A stretch of 64,000 nucleotides of DNA from Halopelagius inordinatus (GTDB lineage Archaea; Halobacteriota; Halobacteria; Halobacteriales; Haloferacaceae). Shown here in pieces: positions 44,302-53,247 of this stretch. The notes under the pieces were generated by a model that did no database searches, was not told the origin of the DNA, and saw nothing but the letters and a program-made list of their open reading frames with translations. Each line of letters opens with the position of its first letter. Positions within the stretch are counted from its first letter, which is position 1. The stretch is taken from the NCBI RefSeq assembly GCF_900113245.1, contig NZ_FOOQ01000006.1, forward strand, positions 1 through 64,000, given 5' to 3'. The position numbers and the translations under genes were made by a program.

Positions 44302-46017
44302 TCAGTCGTGAACTAACACGTCGAGTACGTCGATTCCGTCGCGGGCAAGCGCGTCTCCGAGCACCCCTTCGATCTCGTCTGGGTCCTCCACGAGTTCGGC
44401 GCGTCCGCCGTGGCTCTCGGCGTTTCGCACGATATCGACCGGCGGATCGAAGTCCATTCCGACGAACTCGTGGTCTCTCTCGTCGCCACCCAGTAGGTCG
44501 AGCGTGTTGTCCTTCAGAATGCGGTAGTTGCGGTTGTCGGAGACGACGACGGTGAGGTCGAGGTCGTACCGAACCGCGCTGTAGATCGTCTGCGGGTAGT
44601 AGAGATACGCACCGTCGCCGACGAAACCGATCACCTCGCGCGGGTCCTCGCTGTCGCGTTCGGCGAGGGCCGCGCCGACAGCGGCGGGGAGACCGTACCC
44701 GAGACCGCCGCCTTTGTTGGTGAGAAACTGCCCCGGGTCGAAGTCCCACCGGGTCATGATCGGAAACTTCGCCGTGACGCTCTCGTCGACGACGTAAGCG
44801 TCGCCTGCGACCCGTCTCATCGCGTCGATGAGTTGCGCCTTCGACGCTCGGGGGTCGTCCTCCGCGTCGCCTTCGCCGACATCCGCCAACATCTCGTCTA
44901 TCCGCTCTTTCGTCTCGCGCGCGGTTTCGAGTCGCGCCGCGACCGTCTCCTCTGCGATGTTCGGTCGGACGCGTCCGGCTAAGTCCCGTAGCACCAGTCC
45001 AGGGTCACCGACGACAGCCGCGTCCGCAGGCTGGTTTTTCCCGACCTCCCACGCGTCCTCGCCGACGTGGATACAGGTCGTATCGGGATCGACCAACGGG
45101 TCCTCGTGGCGCGTCAGCGTCGTGTTCGTGGACGTGCCGGCGAACAGGATCGTATCGGCGTCCTGCACGGCCGACGCGCGCTCCTCGTCCGTCGAGACGT
45201 ACGAGACCCACTGGTCGTGGTCGGTCGCGAAGTTTATCTCGCCCGCGTGAATCTCGCCGTGGACCCGGGCCCCCGTCGCCTCCGCGAGTTCGACCGCTGC
45301 GTCGACGGCGTCCGTGCCCGAACGAGCGATCTGATCGCCGGCGACAATCGCGACCTCATGGTCGTCTACGTCCGTGAGGAGGTCGGCGGCGCGTTCGAGT
45401 TGCGCCGGGTCGCCGCTTCCCGCGTTCGGAACCTCGCCGAGTCGTTCGGGGTCGGCGTCCGTCTCCGCCATCATCACGTCCAACGGGAGACCGAGGAAGA
45501 CCGGACCGGTCGGTGGCGTCAGCGCGACTCGAAAGGCGCGTCGCAGCATCGTCGGCAGCGTTTCGACGTCGAGTACCTCGTCGGACCACTTGCAGAACTG
45601 TTCGGCCAGGTCGACGAGTTCTCCCGCCAGCGCCGGTTCTTCGTGGCGGAAGTCGGTGCTGTGATTGCCCGCGGTGACGACGACCGGTGCACCCGCTCGC
45701 TTCGCCGCGTAGAGGTTCCCCAGTCCGTGTGCGAGACCGGGCGTGATGTGGAGATTCACGACGCCGACAGGATTGACCGAGTCGTCGTGGTGCGCCCGGT
45801 GCCGCCGGGTCTGTGCGTACCCGGTAGCCATCCCGACTGCGATGTCCTCGTGGAGACCCAGCACGTACTCGAGTTCGCTGCGACCGATCGCGTCTATCAC
45901 TGGAAGTTCCGTCGTCCCCGGGTTGCCGAAGACGTGGTCGATGCCGTACGATTCGAGCGTATCGACGAAAAGGTCCGCTCCGGTGTACCCGTCGTTTCCG
46001 ACTTGTTCGTCCGACAT
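44302..46017 (-). CDS. Thiamine-diphosphate-dependent 2-oxoacid decarboxylase, benzoylformate decarboxylase-like
   Basis: A 571-residue ThDP enzyme. The N-terminus reads FGNPGTTELPVIDAI and YVLGLHEDIAVGMATGYAQ with the cofactor glutamate Glu57; the FGNPG pattern is typical of benzoylformate decarboxylase rather than acetolactate synthase. A His/Arg-rich insert at 71-82 (RRHRAHHDDSVN) is unusual. The PP domain contains GYGLPAAVGAALA and GDGAYLYYPQTIYSA ... SDNRNY. It likely decarboxylates an aromatic or branched 2-oxoacid to an aldehyde, which an aldehyde dehydrogenase would oxidise. It lies alone on its strand. The substrate is unproven. Confidence 0.85.
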   Translation of the reverse strand: MSDEQVGNDGYTGADLFVDTLESYGIDHVFGNPGTTELPVIDAIGRSELEYVLGLHEDIAVGMATGYAQTRRHRAHHDDSVNPVGVVNLHITPGLAHGLGNLYAAKRAGAPVVVTAGNHSTDFRHEEPALAGELVDLAEQFCKWSDEVLDVETLPTMLRRAFRVALTPPTGPVFLGLPLDVMMAETDADPERLGEVPNAGSGDPAQLERAADLLTDVDDHEVAIVAGDQIARSGTDAVDAAVELAEATGARVHGEIHAGEINFATDHDQWVSYVSTDEERASAVQDADTILFAGTSTNTTLTRHEDPLVDPDTTCIHVGEDAWEVGKNQPADAAVVGDPGLVLRDLAGRVRPNIAEETVAARLETARETKERIDEMLADVGEGDAEDDPRASKAQLIDAMRRVAGDAYVVDESVTAKFPIMTRWDFDPGQFLTNKGGGLGYGLPAAVGAALAERDSEDPREVIGFVGDGAYLYYPQTIYSAVRYDLDLTVVVSDNRNYRILKDNTLDLLGGDERDHEFVGMDFDPPVDIVRNAESHGGRAELVEDPDEIEGVLGDALARDGIDVLDVLVHD

Positions 46018-46185
46018 ACGGCGTCATCGGACGGGCGCCCCGATGAATAGCGTGCTGGCCACCGGAAGGTACCCCGCGGTTCGGGCGTTCCCGGTCGGAG
46101 CACCGACCCGTACGAACGGTGTCGTCGAACCCAGAGCGCCGATACCGTACCGGCGGTTCGAAAAAAGTCCGAAATCGGTCGGGAT

Positions 46186-47973
46186 TCAGGCCGGTCGTCC
46201 GATGAGCGACTGTATCGCGCGGTAGATTCTCTCGACGAAGCTCCCACCGTCAGTAGACGCCGCAGTGGTGTCGGCCTCTCCGTCCGTCGTCGGTTCGGAG
46301 GTTGCGTTCTGCGTCGTCGTGGCGGTGCGTTCCTCCGTGGTCGTCGGCGACCCCGACGAGGAAGGCGTCTGAGTCACGTCGGGCGTCGCCGTCGGGGTCA
46401 GTTCGGGAGTCGGCGTCTCCGCGTCGGCGTCGTCTGACGAATCCGACTGGGAGTTCGACGCGCCGCTATCGGCGTCGCCCGTCGAATCGGAGTCCGACGA
46501 CGTATCCGCGTCGGCGTCGCCCGTCGAATCCGACCGGGAGTCCGACGTATCGCTATCGGCGTCGTCGGCCGACGAATCAGACTCGGATGACGAGGTGTCT
46601 GCGTCAGCGCCGTCGTCCGTCGACTCGGATTCGGGAGTCGGCGTATCAGTGTCGGCGTCCGTCGCCGTCGGCGAGTCGGACGGAGAACTCGTCTGAGTCG
46701 GAGTGGCCGTGGCCGTCGGGGTGGATTCGGGGTCCGACGCGTCGGCGGAGTCCTGCGACGCCGACGGAGACTCGGAGACCGACGTTTCGGTCTCGGTCGG
46801 CGCGTCAGCGGCCGAATCCGTTACCTCCGTCCCGTCTACGGTCAGTTTGTACTCCGTGAAGCCGACGGTGTACTCTCGGTCCACCGACGGCCGCGACACG
46901 CGGATGTAGTACGTTCCGGCGTCCGTTATCTCGGCCGATTGCTCCGCCTCGAATATGCCGCCGCCGCCGCTAGCGTACGTTTCGTTCGTCGTAGTTCCGC
47001 CTTCGAACGGCTCTATCTCACCGATCTGACGCCCGTCTTCGGTGTATATCTGCAGTTGGATATCCTCCTGGTGGAGGGCGTGGACGGACAACTTCGCGGA
47101 GACGTCGAGAGAGCCCTCGCCCGCCTCGACTGCGTACCAGTCAGAGTCGTCTGACTGTGTCAGGATGGCGGTAGTCGTCGTATCGGACGGTATCTCGGCC
47201 GCCTCCGACTGACCGTCGTTGGGCTCGGACGACTCCTGACTGCGGGTGTAGCCGCTCAGTTCGGCGTAGGTGTCGGGGTCCGAGGTTATCGCGAGGTAGT
47301 ACTCGCCCGAATACTCCGCGGTCGTCCCCTGCAGAACCGTGTCGGGGCCTGCCGTAATCGTCCGTATCGGCTGTGCGTTCTCGTCGTAGAGTATCGCCTG
47401 TCGCATCCCGCCACCGGCGACCATCCCGACGGCGTCACCCTCCTCTGCTTCGAGGGCGTAGACGCCGTCGATGTCGTCGCCGTACATGGTCTTGTCCGAC
47501 TGGATCTGCTCTGTGTCGCCGAACTCCGAGGCCACTGTGATGTCGACCGTGTCCGTAACGGAATGGCCGGATTCGTCGGTGGCGGTGACCGTGACCGTGT
47601 AGTCACCCGGGACGATCATCGTCCCCAAGGAGAGAGCGGACTCGTCGTCGGTCTCTCGGGGGTACGTCCCGTCGACGTCCTCGTTCCAGTCGTACCTGAC
47701 GTCTCCGCTCGCACCCGTGACCTGCGGTTCGAGTCGGAGCGAGTCTCCGATTTCGACTGTTCTGTCGTCGCCGAGCGACACATCGAACGTGTCCTCGTCT
47801 GCGGACTCGTTTGCGGGGGCCGTCGTCTGAGTACTCGAAGTCACGTCGTCTCCGTCGGCCGTCGTCGTTTGCGTGGCGGACGCACCGGCGACGGGGAGTG
47901 CCACGACCGAGAGGGCCAGTAACGCGACGACGATCACTGCGGCGGACCGGTCTGTGAGTAGTGATCTAGTCAT
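46186..47973 (-). CDS. Secreted surface protein with PKD-like and pre-peptidase-like domains and a long Ser/Asp/Thr repeat tail
   Basis: A 595-residue protein. A Sec signal peptide spans about 8-33 (VIVVALLALSVVALPVAGASA). A PKD/Ig-like part follows (ASGDVRYDWNEDVDGTY, VPGDYTVTVTATDESGHSVTDTVDITV), then one or two beta-sandwich domains like PPC domains (DSDWYAVEAGEGSLDVSAKLS, TDAGTYYIRVSRPSVDREYTVG). From about 390 to 560 the sequence is low-complexity, with repeated STGDADADTSS-like units, Thr/Pro blocks and no Cys; such linkers are commonly glycosylated stalks. The C-terminus is FVERIYRAIQSLIGRPA and lacks a PGF-CTERM motif. Probably a cell-surface or secreted protein; no catalytic residues seen. 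Confidence 0.8.
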   Translation of the reverse strand: MTRSLLTDRSAAVIVVALLALSVVALPVAGASATQTTTADGDDVTSSTQTTAPANESADEDTFDVSLGDDRTVEIGDSLRLEPQVTGASGDVRYDWNEDVDGTYPRETDDESALSLGTMIVPGDYTVTVTATDESGHSVTDTVDITVASEFGDTEQIQSDKTMYGDDIDGVYALEAEEGDAVGMVAGGGMRQAILYDENAQPIRTITAGPDTVLQGTTAEYSGEYYLAITSDPDTYAELSGYTRSQESSEPNDGQSEAAEIPSDTTTTAILTQSDDSDWYAVEAGEGSLDVSAKLSVHALHQEDIQLQIYTEDGRQIGEIEPFEGGTTTNETYASGGGGIFEAEQSAEITDAGTYYIRVSRPSVDREYTVGFTEYKLTVDGTEVTDSAADAPTETETSVSESPSASQDSADASDPESTPTATATPTQTSSPSDSPTATDADTDTPTPESESTDDGADADTSSSESDSSADDADSDTSDSRSDSTGDADADTSSDSDSTGDADSGASNSQSDSSDDADAETPTPELTPTATPDVTQTPSSSGSPTTTEERTATTTQNATSEPTTDGEADTTAASTDGGSFVERIYRAIQSLIGRPA

Positions 47974-48667
47974 GGTAGAGGTTCAGTTGGGGGTTCGGGG
48001 GGCTTCCGTAGCGGTTGGTACGAAACGTTCGACCCGGACCGTGGACGGCGTGACCACGACGCTCAGACTGATAATATTTATTACCAGTTCGTCCGGCTTT
48101 GGTCATCTTCAGGGAGAGATGACTTGTAGGACTTCCCATACACACTCTACGTATACGTTCCTCGTGAAAATACTAAGCATGTTCACACTTTTGAATATGT
48201 TTGCTTACAGACTATTTATCCCGATTGAATCCTCAGAGAGTGATAACGTTAAGTCGAGGTTTGAGAGTAGATCGGCTCCCGTGTCTCACCGTCTTCGAGC
48301 CGTCGAGCGAGCGTTTCGTTCGAATCGAGCGGGCGAGTCGGCGGACGGTCACGACCGAGAGAAGGTGACCCACCACGCTCTGCGGGCCGATCGACTGTCA
48401 CGCGCTGAGAATATCGTTACAGCTAAATTTCATATTATAAGTCAAAGAGACATCACGAAAGGCGACCGATCCGGAGACGGCCCGACAGGGAAGCGAGAAC
48501 CGAACCACATCCGTCCGAGTCCGGCACCTACGACTGGTTTCGGAGCGCTTCGCGTCCACCGGTCGCGCGCCGCGGTGAGCACCGAACCGGCGGGTACCCC
48601 AGCTTCGAAGTCACTGACGATACAGATTCTGCATAATGTTTATGACAACTGGGTGAGAGTATCACCC
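47974..48667. other. Intergenic region between divergent surface protein and gamma-glutamyltransferase
   Basis: A nearly 700-base gap. Frames open on the plus strand run into the transferase but lack haloarchaeal composition before 48668. AT-rich parts occur at 48069-48240 and 48410-48440; a TATA-like string near 48631-48643 is about 30 bases ahead of the transferase. Confidence 0.45.
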
Positions 48668-50563
48668 ATGGCGTCACCAGATGAAGGCCAGACCGAAGAT
48701 TCGGACAGCGAGAAGGCGGATAGACTCACAGCGACGAAGCGGACGTTTCTGCAGGGAACGGGCGTCGCGCTAGGGGCGGGCGCGCTTCCGGCCGGAGCGA
48801 GCGCCACGATGAATAACTCGGCGGGGAACTCGAACTCCGTCGCGGAGGCGGCCGGTGGGATGGTATCGAGCGTCCACGAACAGGCGACGGAAGCCGGGGT
48901 CGAAATCCTCGAAAACGGAGGCAACGCCGTCGACGCGGCGGCGGCGGTTCAGTTCGCTCTCAACGTCGTCCAACCCCACTCGTCGGGAATCGGGGGCGGC
49001 GGGTTCATGCTCGTCTACAGCGCCGAAGAGGACGAGATTATCGCCATCGACAACCGGGAACGAGCGCCCCTCGGGGCCCAGTCCGACATGTTCTTAGACG
49101 AGAACGGCGAGGAAGTCCCGTTCTTGGAGCGCCACACGAACGGGAAGGCGGTCGGTGTCCCCGGGACGCTAAAAGCCGCGGACGTGGCCGTCAAGCGATT
49201 CGGAACGCGAGAACTGGGCAGACTCGTCCAACCGGCCGTCGAGTTGGCCAGGTCGGGCGGACGAGAGGTGACCGTCGACGAGTTCCTCGCCAGTGCCATC
49301 GAAGCCAACGTCGAAGACGGAGGACTCGGACCGACCGCAAAGGAGGTATTCGCTCCGGGCGGTGACCCCCTCGAAGAGGGCGACGAACTCGCTCAACCTG
49401 ACCTCGCGGACACGCTCCGCACGATTCGCGACGAGGGCATCGGCCCGTTCTACAAGGGCGAAATCGCGGAGGACATCGCCGAAACCGTCCAAGGTGCGGC
49501 GCGCTATCGAAAGAAGGGCGGGAACATGACGGTCGACGACCTCGGTCGGTACAACGTCGAAATCACGAGACCTATGTACGTCACCTACGAGGGTGACGCG
49601 CACGACATCACCGTCCGGACGATGCGTTCGCCGACGTCCGGCGGGTACGTCATCGGGCAGATTCTCTCCATCCTCGAAGGGTTCGACCTGTCGCAGTACG
49701 ACCGACGCTCGTTCGACGTCTACCACCGGATGATAGAGGCGTTCCAACTCGGGTTCGCCGACCGAAACGAGTACCTCGGCGACGAGGAGTTCGTCGACAT
49801 CCCGTGGCAGGGGATACTCGACGAGGACTACATCGAGGAACGCCGGAAGATAATCGACCCGAAGAAGGCGACGGACGCGACCCGAGAACCCGGAGACCCC
49901 TTCGCGTACCAACCCGGCGACCAGTACTACACGAGCCCGAGAGACGTCAAAGCGGCACAGAACGTCAGCAACGCCTCGGGGAACAAAGGAAACAAGAGCG
50001 ACAGCGAGAGGCCGTCCGGACAGACCACTCACTTCACGACGGCCGACTCCGATGGGAACCTCGTCTCGTGGACGAGTACCATCGAACAACTGTTCGGGTC
50101 GGGAATCATGGTCCCCGACCGGGGGTTCATGCTCAACAACGAACTCACCGACTTCGACTCCGAGCCCGGCGGACCGAACGAGGTCCAACCGGAGAAGCGT
50201 CCGCTCAGCAGCACGAGTCCGACGATCGTCCTGCGCGACGGCGAACCGTTCCTGACGGTCGGTTCGCCCGGCGGATGGTCGATAATTCACACCGTCTCCC
50301 AGATACTGCTCAACGTCGCAGAGTTCGGGATGAACATCGACGAAGCCGTCGCCGAACCCCGCGTCTACTCCGCGACGGGGACGTGGGTCCAAGCCGAGGG
50401 CGGCGTGCCCGACGACGTCGTAGACGAGTTGAACGCCGCCGGTCACGACGTCTCCACCGTGGAGACCATCGGCAACGCGCAGTCCATCCGCGTCGAAGAG
50501 GACGGTGACTACGTCGGCGTCGCCGACAAGCGACGCAACGGCTCCGCCGACTACCCGCGATAG
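48668..50563 (+). CDS. ggt: Gamma-glutamyltransferase, exported
   Basis: A 631-residue precursor starting at ATG 48668. The signal has KRTFLQGTGVALGAGALPAG at 25-44, a Tat-like motif in which the first Arg is Lys. The enzyme has substrate-binding Arg130 in DNRERAP, NVVQPHSSGIGGGGFM, SPTSGGYVIGQIL, and the autocleavage/nucleophile Thr453 in SGQTTHFTTAD, followed by RGFMLNNELTDFD. It transfers or hydrolyses gamma-glutamyl groups. Haloarchaea use gamma-glutamylcysteine as main thiol, so this may recycle it or feed on gamma-glutamyl peptides. An N-rich loop (about 430-448) before the nucleophile is longer than usual. Products such as glutamate or 5-oxoproline would link to the PxpABC cluster. Confidence 0.9.
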   Translation: MASPDEGQTEDSDSEKADRLTATKRTFLQGTGVALGAGALPAGASATMNNSAGNSNSVAEAAGGMVSSVHEQATEAGVEILENGGNAVDAAAAVQFALNVVQPHSSGIGGGGFMLVYSAEEDEIIAIDNRERAPLGAQSDMFLDENGEEVPFLERHTNGKAVGVPGTLKAADVAVKRFGTRELGRLVQPAVELARSGGREVTVDEFLASAIEANVEDGGLGPTAKEVFAPGGDPLEEGDELAQPDLADTLRTIRDEGIGPFYKGEIAEDIAETVQGAARYRKKGGNMTVDDLGRYNVEITRPMYVTYEGDAHDITVRTMRSPTSGGYVIGQILSILEGFDLSQYDRRSFDVYHRMIEAFQLGFADRNEYLGDEEFVDIPWQGILDEDYIEERRKIIDPKKATDATREPGDPFAYQPGDQYYTSPRDVKAAQNVSNASGNKGNKSDSERPSGQTTHFTTADSDGNLVSWTSTIEQLFGSGIMVPDRGFMLNNELTDFDSEPGGPNEVQPEKRPLSSTSPTIVLRDGEPFLTVGSPGGWSIIHTVSQILLNVAEFGMNIDEAVAEPRVYSATGTWVQAEGGVPDDVVDELNAAGHDVSTVETIGNAQSIRVEEDGDYVGVADKRRNGSADYPR

Positions 50564-50673
50564 AACCGGGTTCGGAGACGGCGCCCGTCCCAGTGCGGGT
50601 CGTCGGCTCCTCCGTTCGCCGCTATTTCGGTCGTAACGAAATCCGAAAAATAGACCGTGCCGTGAGCGAACCG

Positions 50674-51978
50674 TCAGTTACCGACGTTCGTCGCGCGTTC
50701 GACGACGTCTTCGCCGTACATCTCCGCTAACTCCTCGTGTTGGTCCGGACGGTGCTCGTAGACGTCTTGGAACAGCGTGATAGGCGTCTGGGCGGCCTGG
50801 TAGGTCGCCTCGTCCCACATCCGGTCGTTGCTGATATCGACTTCGACGCCGTCTATGACCAGCGTCGTGGCCCGCGTCATGGCGATGGCGCCTTTCCCCG
50901 ACTCCTTCGCGGCTTCGAACTCCTCCATGGAGTCCACGATGTCGTCCATGCTCGGGACGTACGCGGTCATGTTCAGCAACTCCTCGCGGAGTTCGTCCTC
51001 GTCGAGTTCCCGTTCGTCGCCGCCGACGCGCAGGACGTAGCCGTCACCGGACTCTTCGAGTCCGACGTCGTCTCCGTCGTACACCTGTCGCCCGTCGTCG
51101 GCTTCGAGTTCGACTTCGTCGCCGCCGACTTCCAAGAGCCAACTGCCGGTCTTCGGCGGTAACGGCCCTTTGTTCGCCTCGACGACCTGTCCGGGCGTGA
51201 GAGACCAGATTCCCGTCATCCCCTTCGCTCGGTTCTCCGTCATCCGGTCTCGGTAGCCTTCGACGTCGCGGATGTCGTCGTACGGACCGTCGACGGCGAT
51301 GAGTCCGGCGGCGCTGGCACCGCGAGAGGTGTTGTGGCGCAGTTCGGGCCACGGCGGGAGTTCGCCCGTCGGCGTCATCGCGCGCATGTCCTTGGTGTAG
51401 TCCACCTCGCCGTCGACGAGCAAGAAGAGGCGTTCGAGGTTGTTGGAGGGCTTCCCCATCTCCTCGCGGATGTCCCCGAGGGCGAGTTCGGCCTCGCCGC
51501 TCTCGACGATGACCGACATAGAGAGACTCCCCTCTTCGAGTCCGTGCTCGTTTTCGATGATCGTGAAGAACTCGTCCGCTTTCTTCCAGTCGTCTATGTC
51601 TCCGACTTCGGGGATGACGAAGCCGTCGATGTCGTCGACGGCACCGTTGTCCGGGTCGGTTATCTCCAGCATCTGCTGGAACCCCTGGTAGCGTGTCGAG
51701 GGAGATTCGCGGTGCCAGACCACGCGCGGGTGAATCTCGCCGGGGAAGTCCGCCCCGTACTCGGAGACCACCCTGACGATGTTCTCGACGCCCTCGTCGC
51801 GCATCGAGGGTGCCGTCGCGTCTTCGTTGTCCGGAACCCAGACGTCCGGTGCCTGCATTCCGCGAAGTTGAGCCGCGCTCTCGACCATCTTCGCCGAATC
51901 GTCTTCTCCTTCGACGGCCGTCGGCGACGTGAAAAATGTCCGGACGAACTCGCGGTCGTAGTGTCGTTTGACGCTCAT
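50674..51978 (-). CDS. aceB: Malate synthase, haloarchaeal type
   Basis: A 434-residue enzyme of the glyoxylate route that condenses glyoxylate and acetyl-CoA to malate. It belongs to the short, CitE-like malate synthases of haloarchaea, with the conserved start RHYDREFVRTFFTSPTAVEGEDDSAKM, LRGMQAPDVWVPDNEDATAPSM, FPGEIHPRVVWHRE and MTGIWSLTPGQVVEANKG. Isocitrate lyase, often next to it in Haloferax, is not in this window. A TATA-like box near 52004-52016 lies about 32 bases upstream. The ability to make malate from acetyl-CoA suits growth on acetate or on acyl-CoA from the nearby acyl-CoA dehydrogenase. Confidence 0.9.
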   Translation of the reverse strand: MSVKRHYDREFVRTFFTSPTAVEGEDDSAKMVESAAQLRGMQAPDVWVPDNEDATAPSMRDEGVENIVRVVSEYGADFPGEIHPRVVWHRESPSTRYQGFQQMLEITDPDNGAVDDIDGFVIPEVGDIDDWKKADEFFTIIENEHGLEEGSLSMSVIVESGEAELALGDIREEMGKPSNNLERLFLLVDGEVDYTKDMRAMTPTGELPPWPELRHNTSRGASAAGLIAVDGPYDDIRDVEGYRDRMTENRAKGMTGIWSLTPGQVVEANKGPLPPKTGSWLLEVGGDEVELEADDGRQVYDGDDVGLEESGDGYVLRVGGDERELDEDELREELLNMTAYVPSMDDIVDSMEEFEAAKESGKGAIAMTRATTLVIDGVEVDISNDRMWDEATYQAAQTPITLFQDVYEHRPDQHEELAEMYGEDVVERATNVGN

Positions 51979-52504
51979 GTGTGACGTATTCGAGACGTTT
52001 GCGGAACTTAATAAACATTAGGTATAGAACAATAGTTCTCGCAGGGCGTCGCCGAATCGAACCGGGAGAACCGGGGACTCGGAGTGGAGTCGGGCGGTAC
52101 CAGTGCCCCGACTGCAACGTTCATCGGACAGCTAGCTGGTTGCCGTTATTGTGTATTTTATTCTGTGTGGAGAGGCCTATCTTCGACGCCGTACTGGAAT
52201 TACAGAGAGCATCCGAATCGTCTTCTTTATTTCGATGAACTCTTACATATATAAGAGTATATTCGACAGATACGATTAGATATATCCGATTCCGGTTATT
52301 AACACGGAGATATTGTCGAAACAGACAACTAGTCGTACAAATCAGCATTATATGGTTAAATTTTGATAATTGGAAGGAGTCGAAGAGTCGAGGAGGAAGT
52401 TCGATGCCGGACCGAGGTTTTCGATACGATATCGCACCGTCTTCGGCGTCGGTATGTCGCCGGGACCGGGTATCTTTTTGGTGACTTCACCCGGAGACCG
52501 AACC
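51979..52504. other. AT-rich divergent region between malate synthase and aldolase
   Basis: A stretch of 526 bases, very AT-rich from about 52130 to 52380 and with no gene. TATA-like boxes face malate synthase (about 52004-52016) and the aldolase (52471-52480). Confidence 0.5.
52471..52480 (+). promoter_or_regulatory. TATA-like box for KDPG-type aldolase
   Basis: TATCTTTTTG is centred about 30 bases upstream of ATG 52505, the expected position for this leaderless gene. Confidence 0.5.
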
Positions 52505-53158
52505 ATGAACAGAACGCAGGTGGTCCGAAACCGACTCGTCGAGAGCGGTGTCGTCGCGGTTCTTCGCGATATCTCTCGGGACCGAATCGTCGATGTGGCG
52601 GCGGCGATACACGACGGCGGTGTCACCGCCGTCGAGATTACGGCCGACGCGGGTCGCTATCCGGAGATGATTGCGGCGGTGAGCGAAGACCTGTCGGAGA
52701 CGGACGCCGTCGTCGGTGCCGGTACCGTCACGGATGCCGCCACCGCACGCACCGCCATCGACGCCGGTGCTGAGTTCGTCCTCGCACCGGACCTCAACGA
52801 GGAGGTCATCGAGGTGTGTAACCGCGAGGGCGTCGTCTCCGTTCCGGGCGTCATGACTCCGACAGAGGCCGTCACCGCGATGGAAGCGGGGGCGGACATC
52901 CTCAAGTTGTTCCCGGCCTCGACCGTCGGCCCGAGTCACGTCAGCGCGTTACGGGGGCCCCTCGGCGACGTCCCCATCATGCCGACGGGCGGCGTCTCGG
53001 CCGACGACGTCGCGGAGTACTTCGAGGCCGGTGCCGTCGCCGTCGGCGCGGGGTCTGCGCTCGTCGACTACGACGCCGTCGAGAACGGGGACATGGAGGG
53101 CGTCACCCGGCAGGCCGCAGAGTTCGTCGATGCCGTCGAAACCGCTCGGTCGGAGTAA
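52505..53158 (+). CDS. 2-keto-3-deoxy-6-phospho-sugar-acid aldolase (KDPG/KDPGal aldolase)
   Basis: A 217-residue class I aldolase of the Eda family from ATG 52505. The Schiff-base Lys134 is in ADILKLFPAST, with VEITADAG, GAGTVTD, FVLAPDLNEEVI, VPGVMTPTEA and a C-terminal phosphate site MPTGGVSADDVAEYFEAGAVAVGAGSAL. It cleaves the phosphorylated keto-deoxy acid to pyruvate and glyceraldehyde 3-phosphate. It converges with galactonate dehydratase (53248-54402) with only 89 bases between, suggesting a De Ley-Doudoroff type galactose route (or KDPG in the Entner-Doudoroff variant). A keto-deoxy acid kinase is needed but not in the window. Confidence 0.85.
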   Translation: MNRTQVVRNRLVESGVVAVLRDISRDRIVDVAAAIHDGGVTAVEITADAGRYPEMIAAVSEDLSETDAVVGAGTVTDAATARTAIDAGAEFVLAPDLNEEVIEVCNREGVVSVPGVMTPTEAVTAMEAGADILKLFPASTVGPSHVSALRGPLGDVPIMPTGGVSADDVAEYFEAGAVAVGAGSALVDYDAVENGDMEGVTRQAAEFVDAVETARSE

Positions 53159-53247
53159 CTCACCGCGTGGGGACCCCGTCGAACGCGCTCACACCGTCCG
53201 ATCGAGTCGACAAAGAGCCCGAACGAGAGAAACTCTAGCGACGGCCG

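Noticed and set aside
46420-46680. Repetitive DNA suspected as a CRISPR or minisatellite
   Set aside because: The repeats are in frame and encode a Ser/Asp/Thr stalk; no spacers of regular length are present.
50674-51978. CitE-type citrate lyase as alternative for malate synthase
   Set aside because: The N-terminus and length match the special haloarchaeal malate synthase, which shares the CitE fold but differs in sequence motifs.
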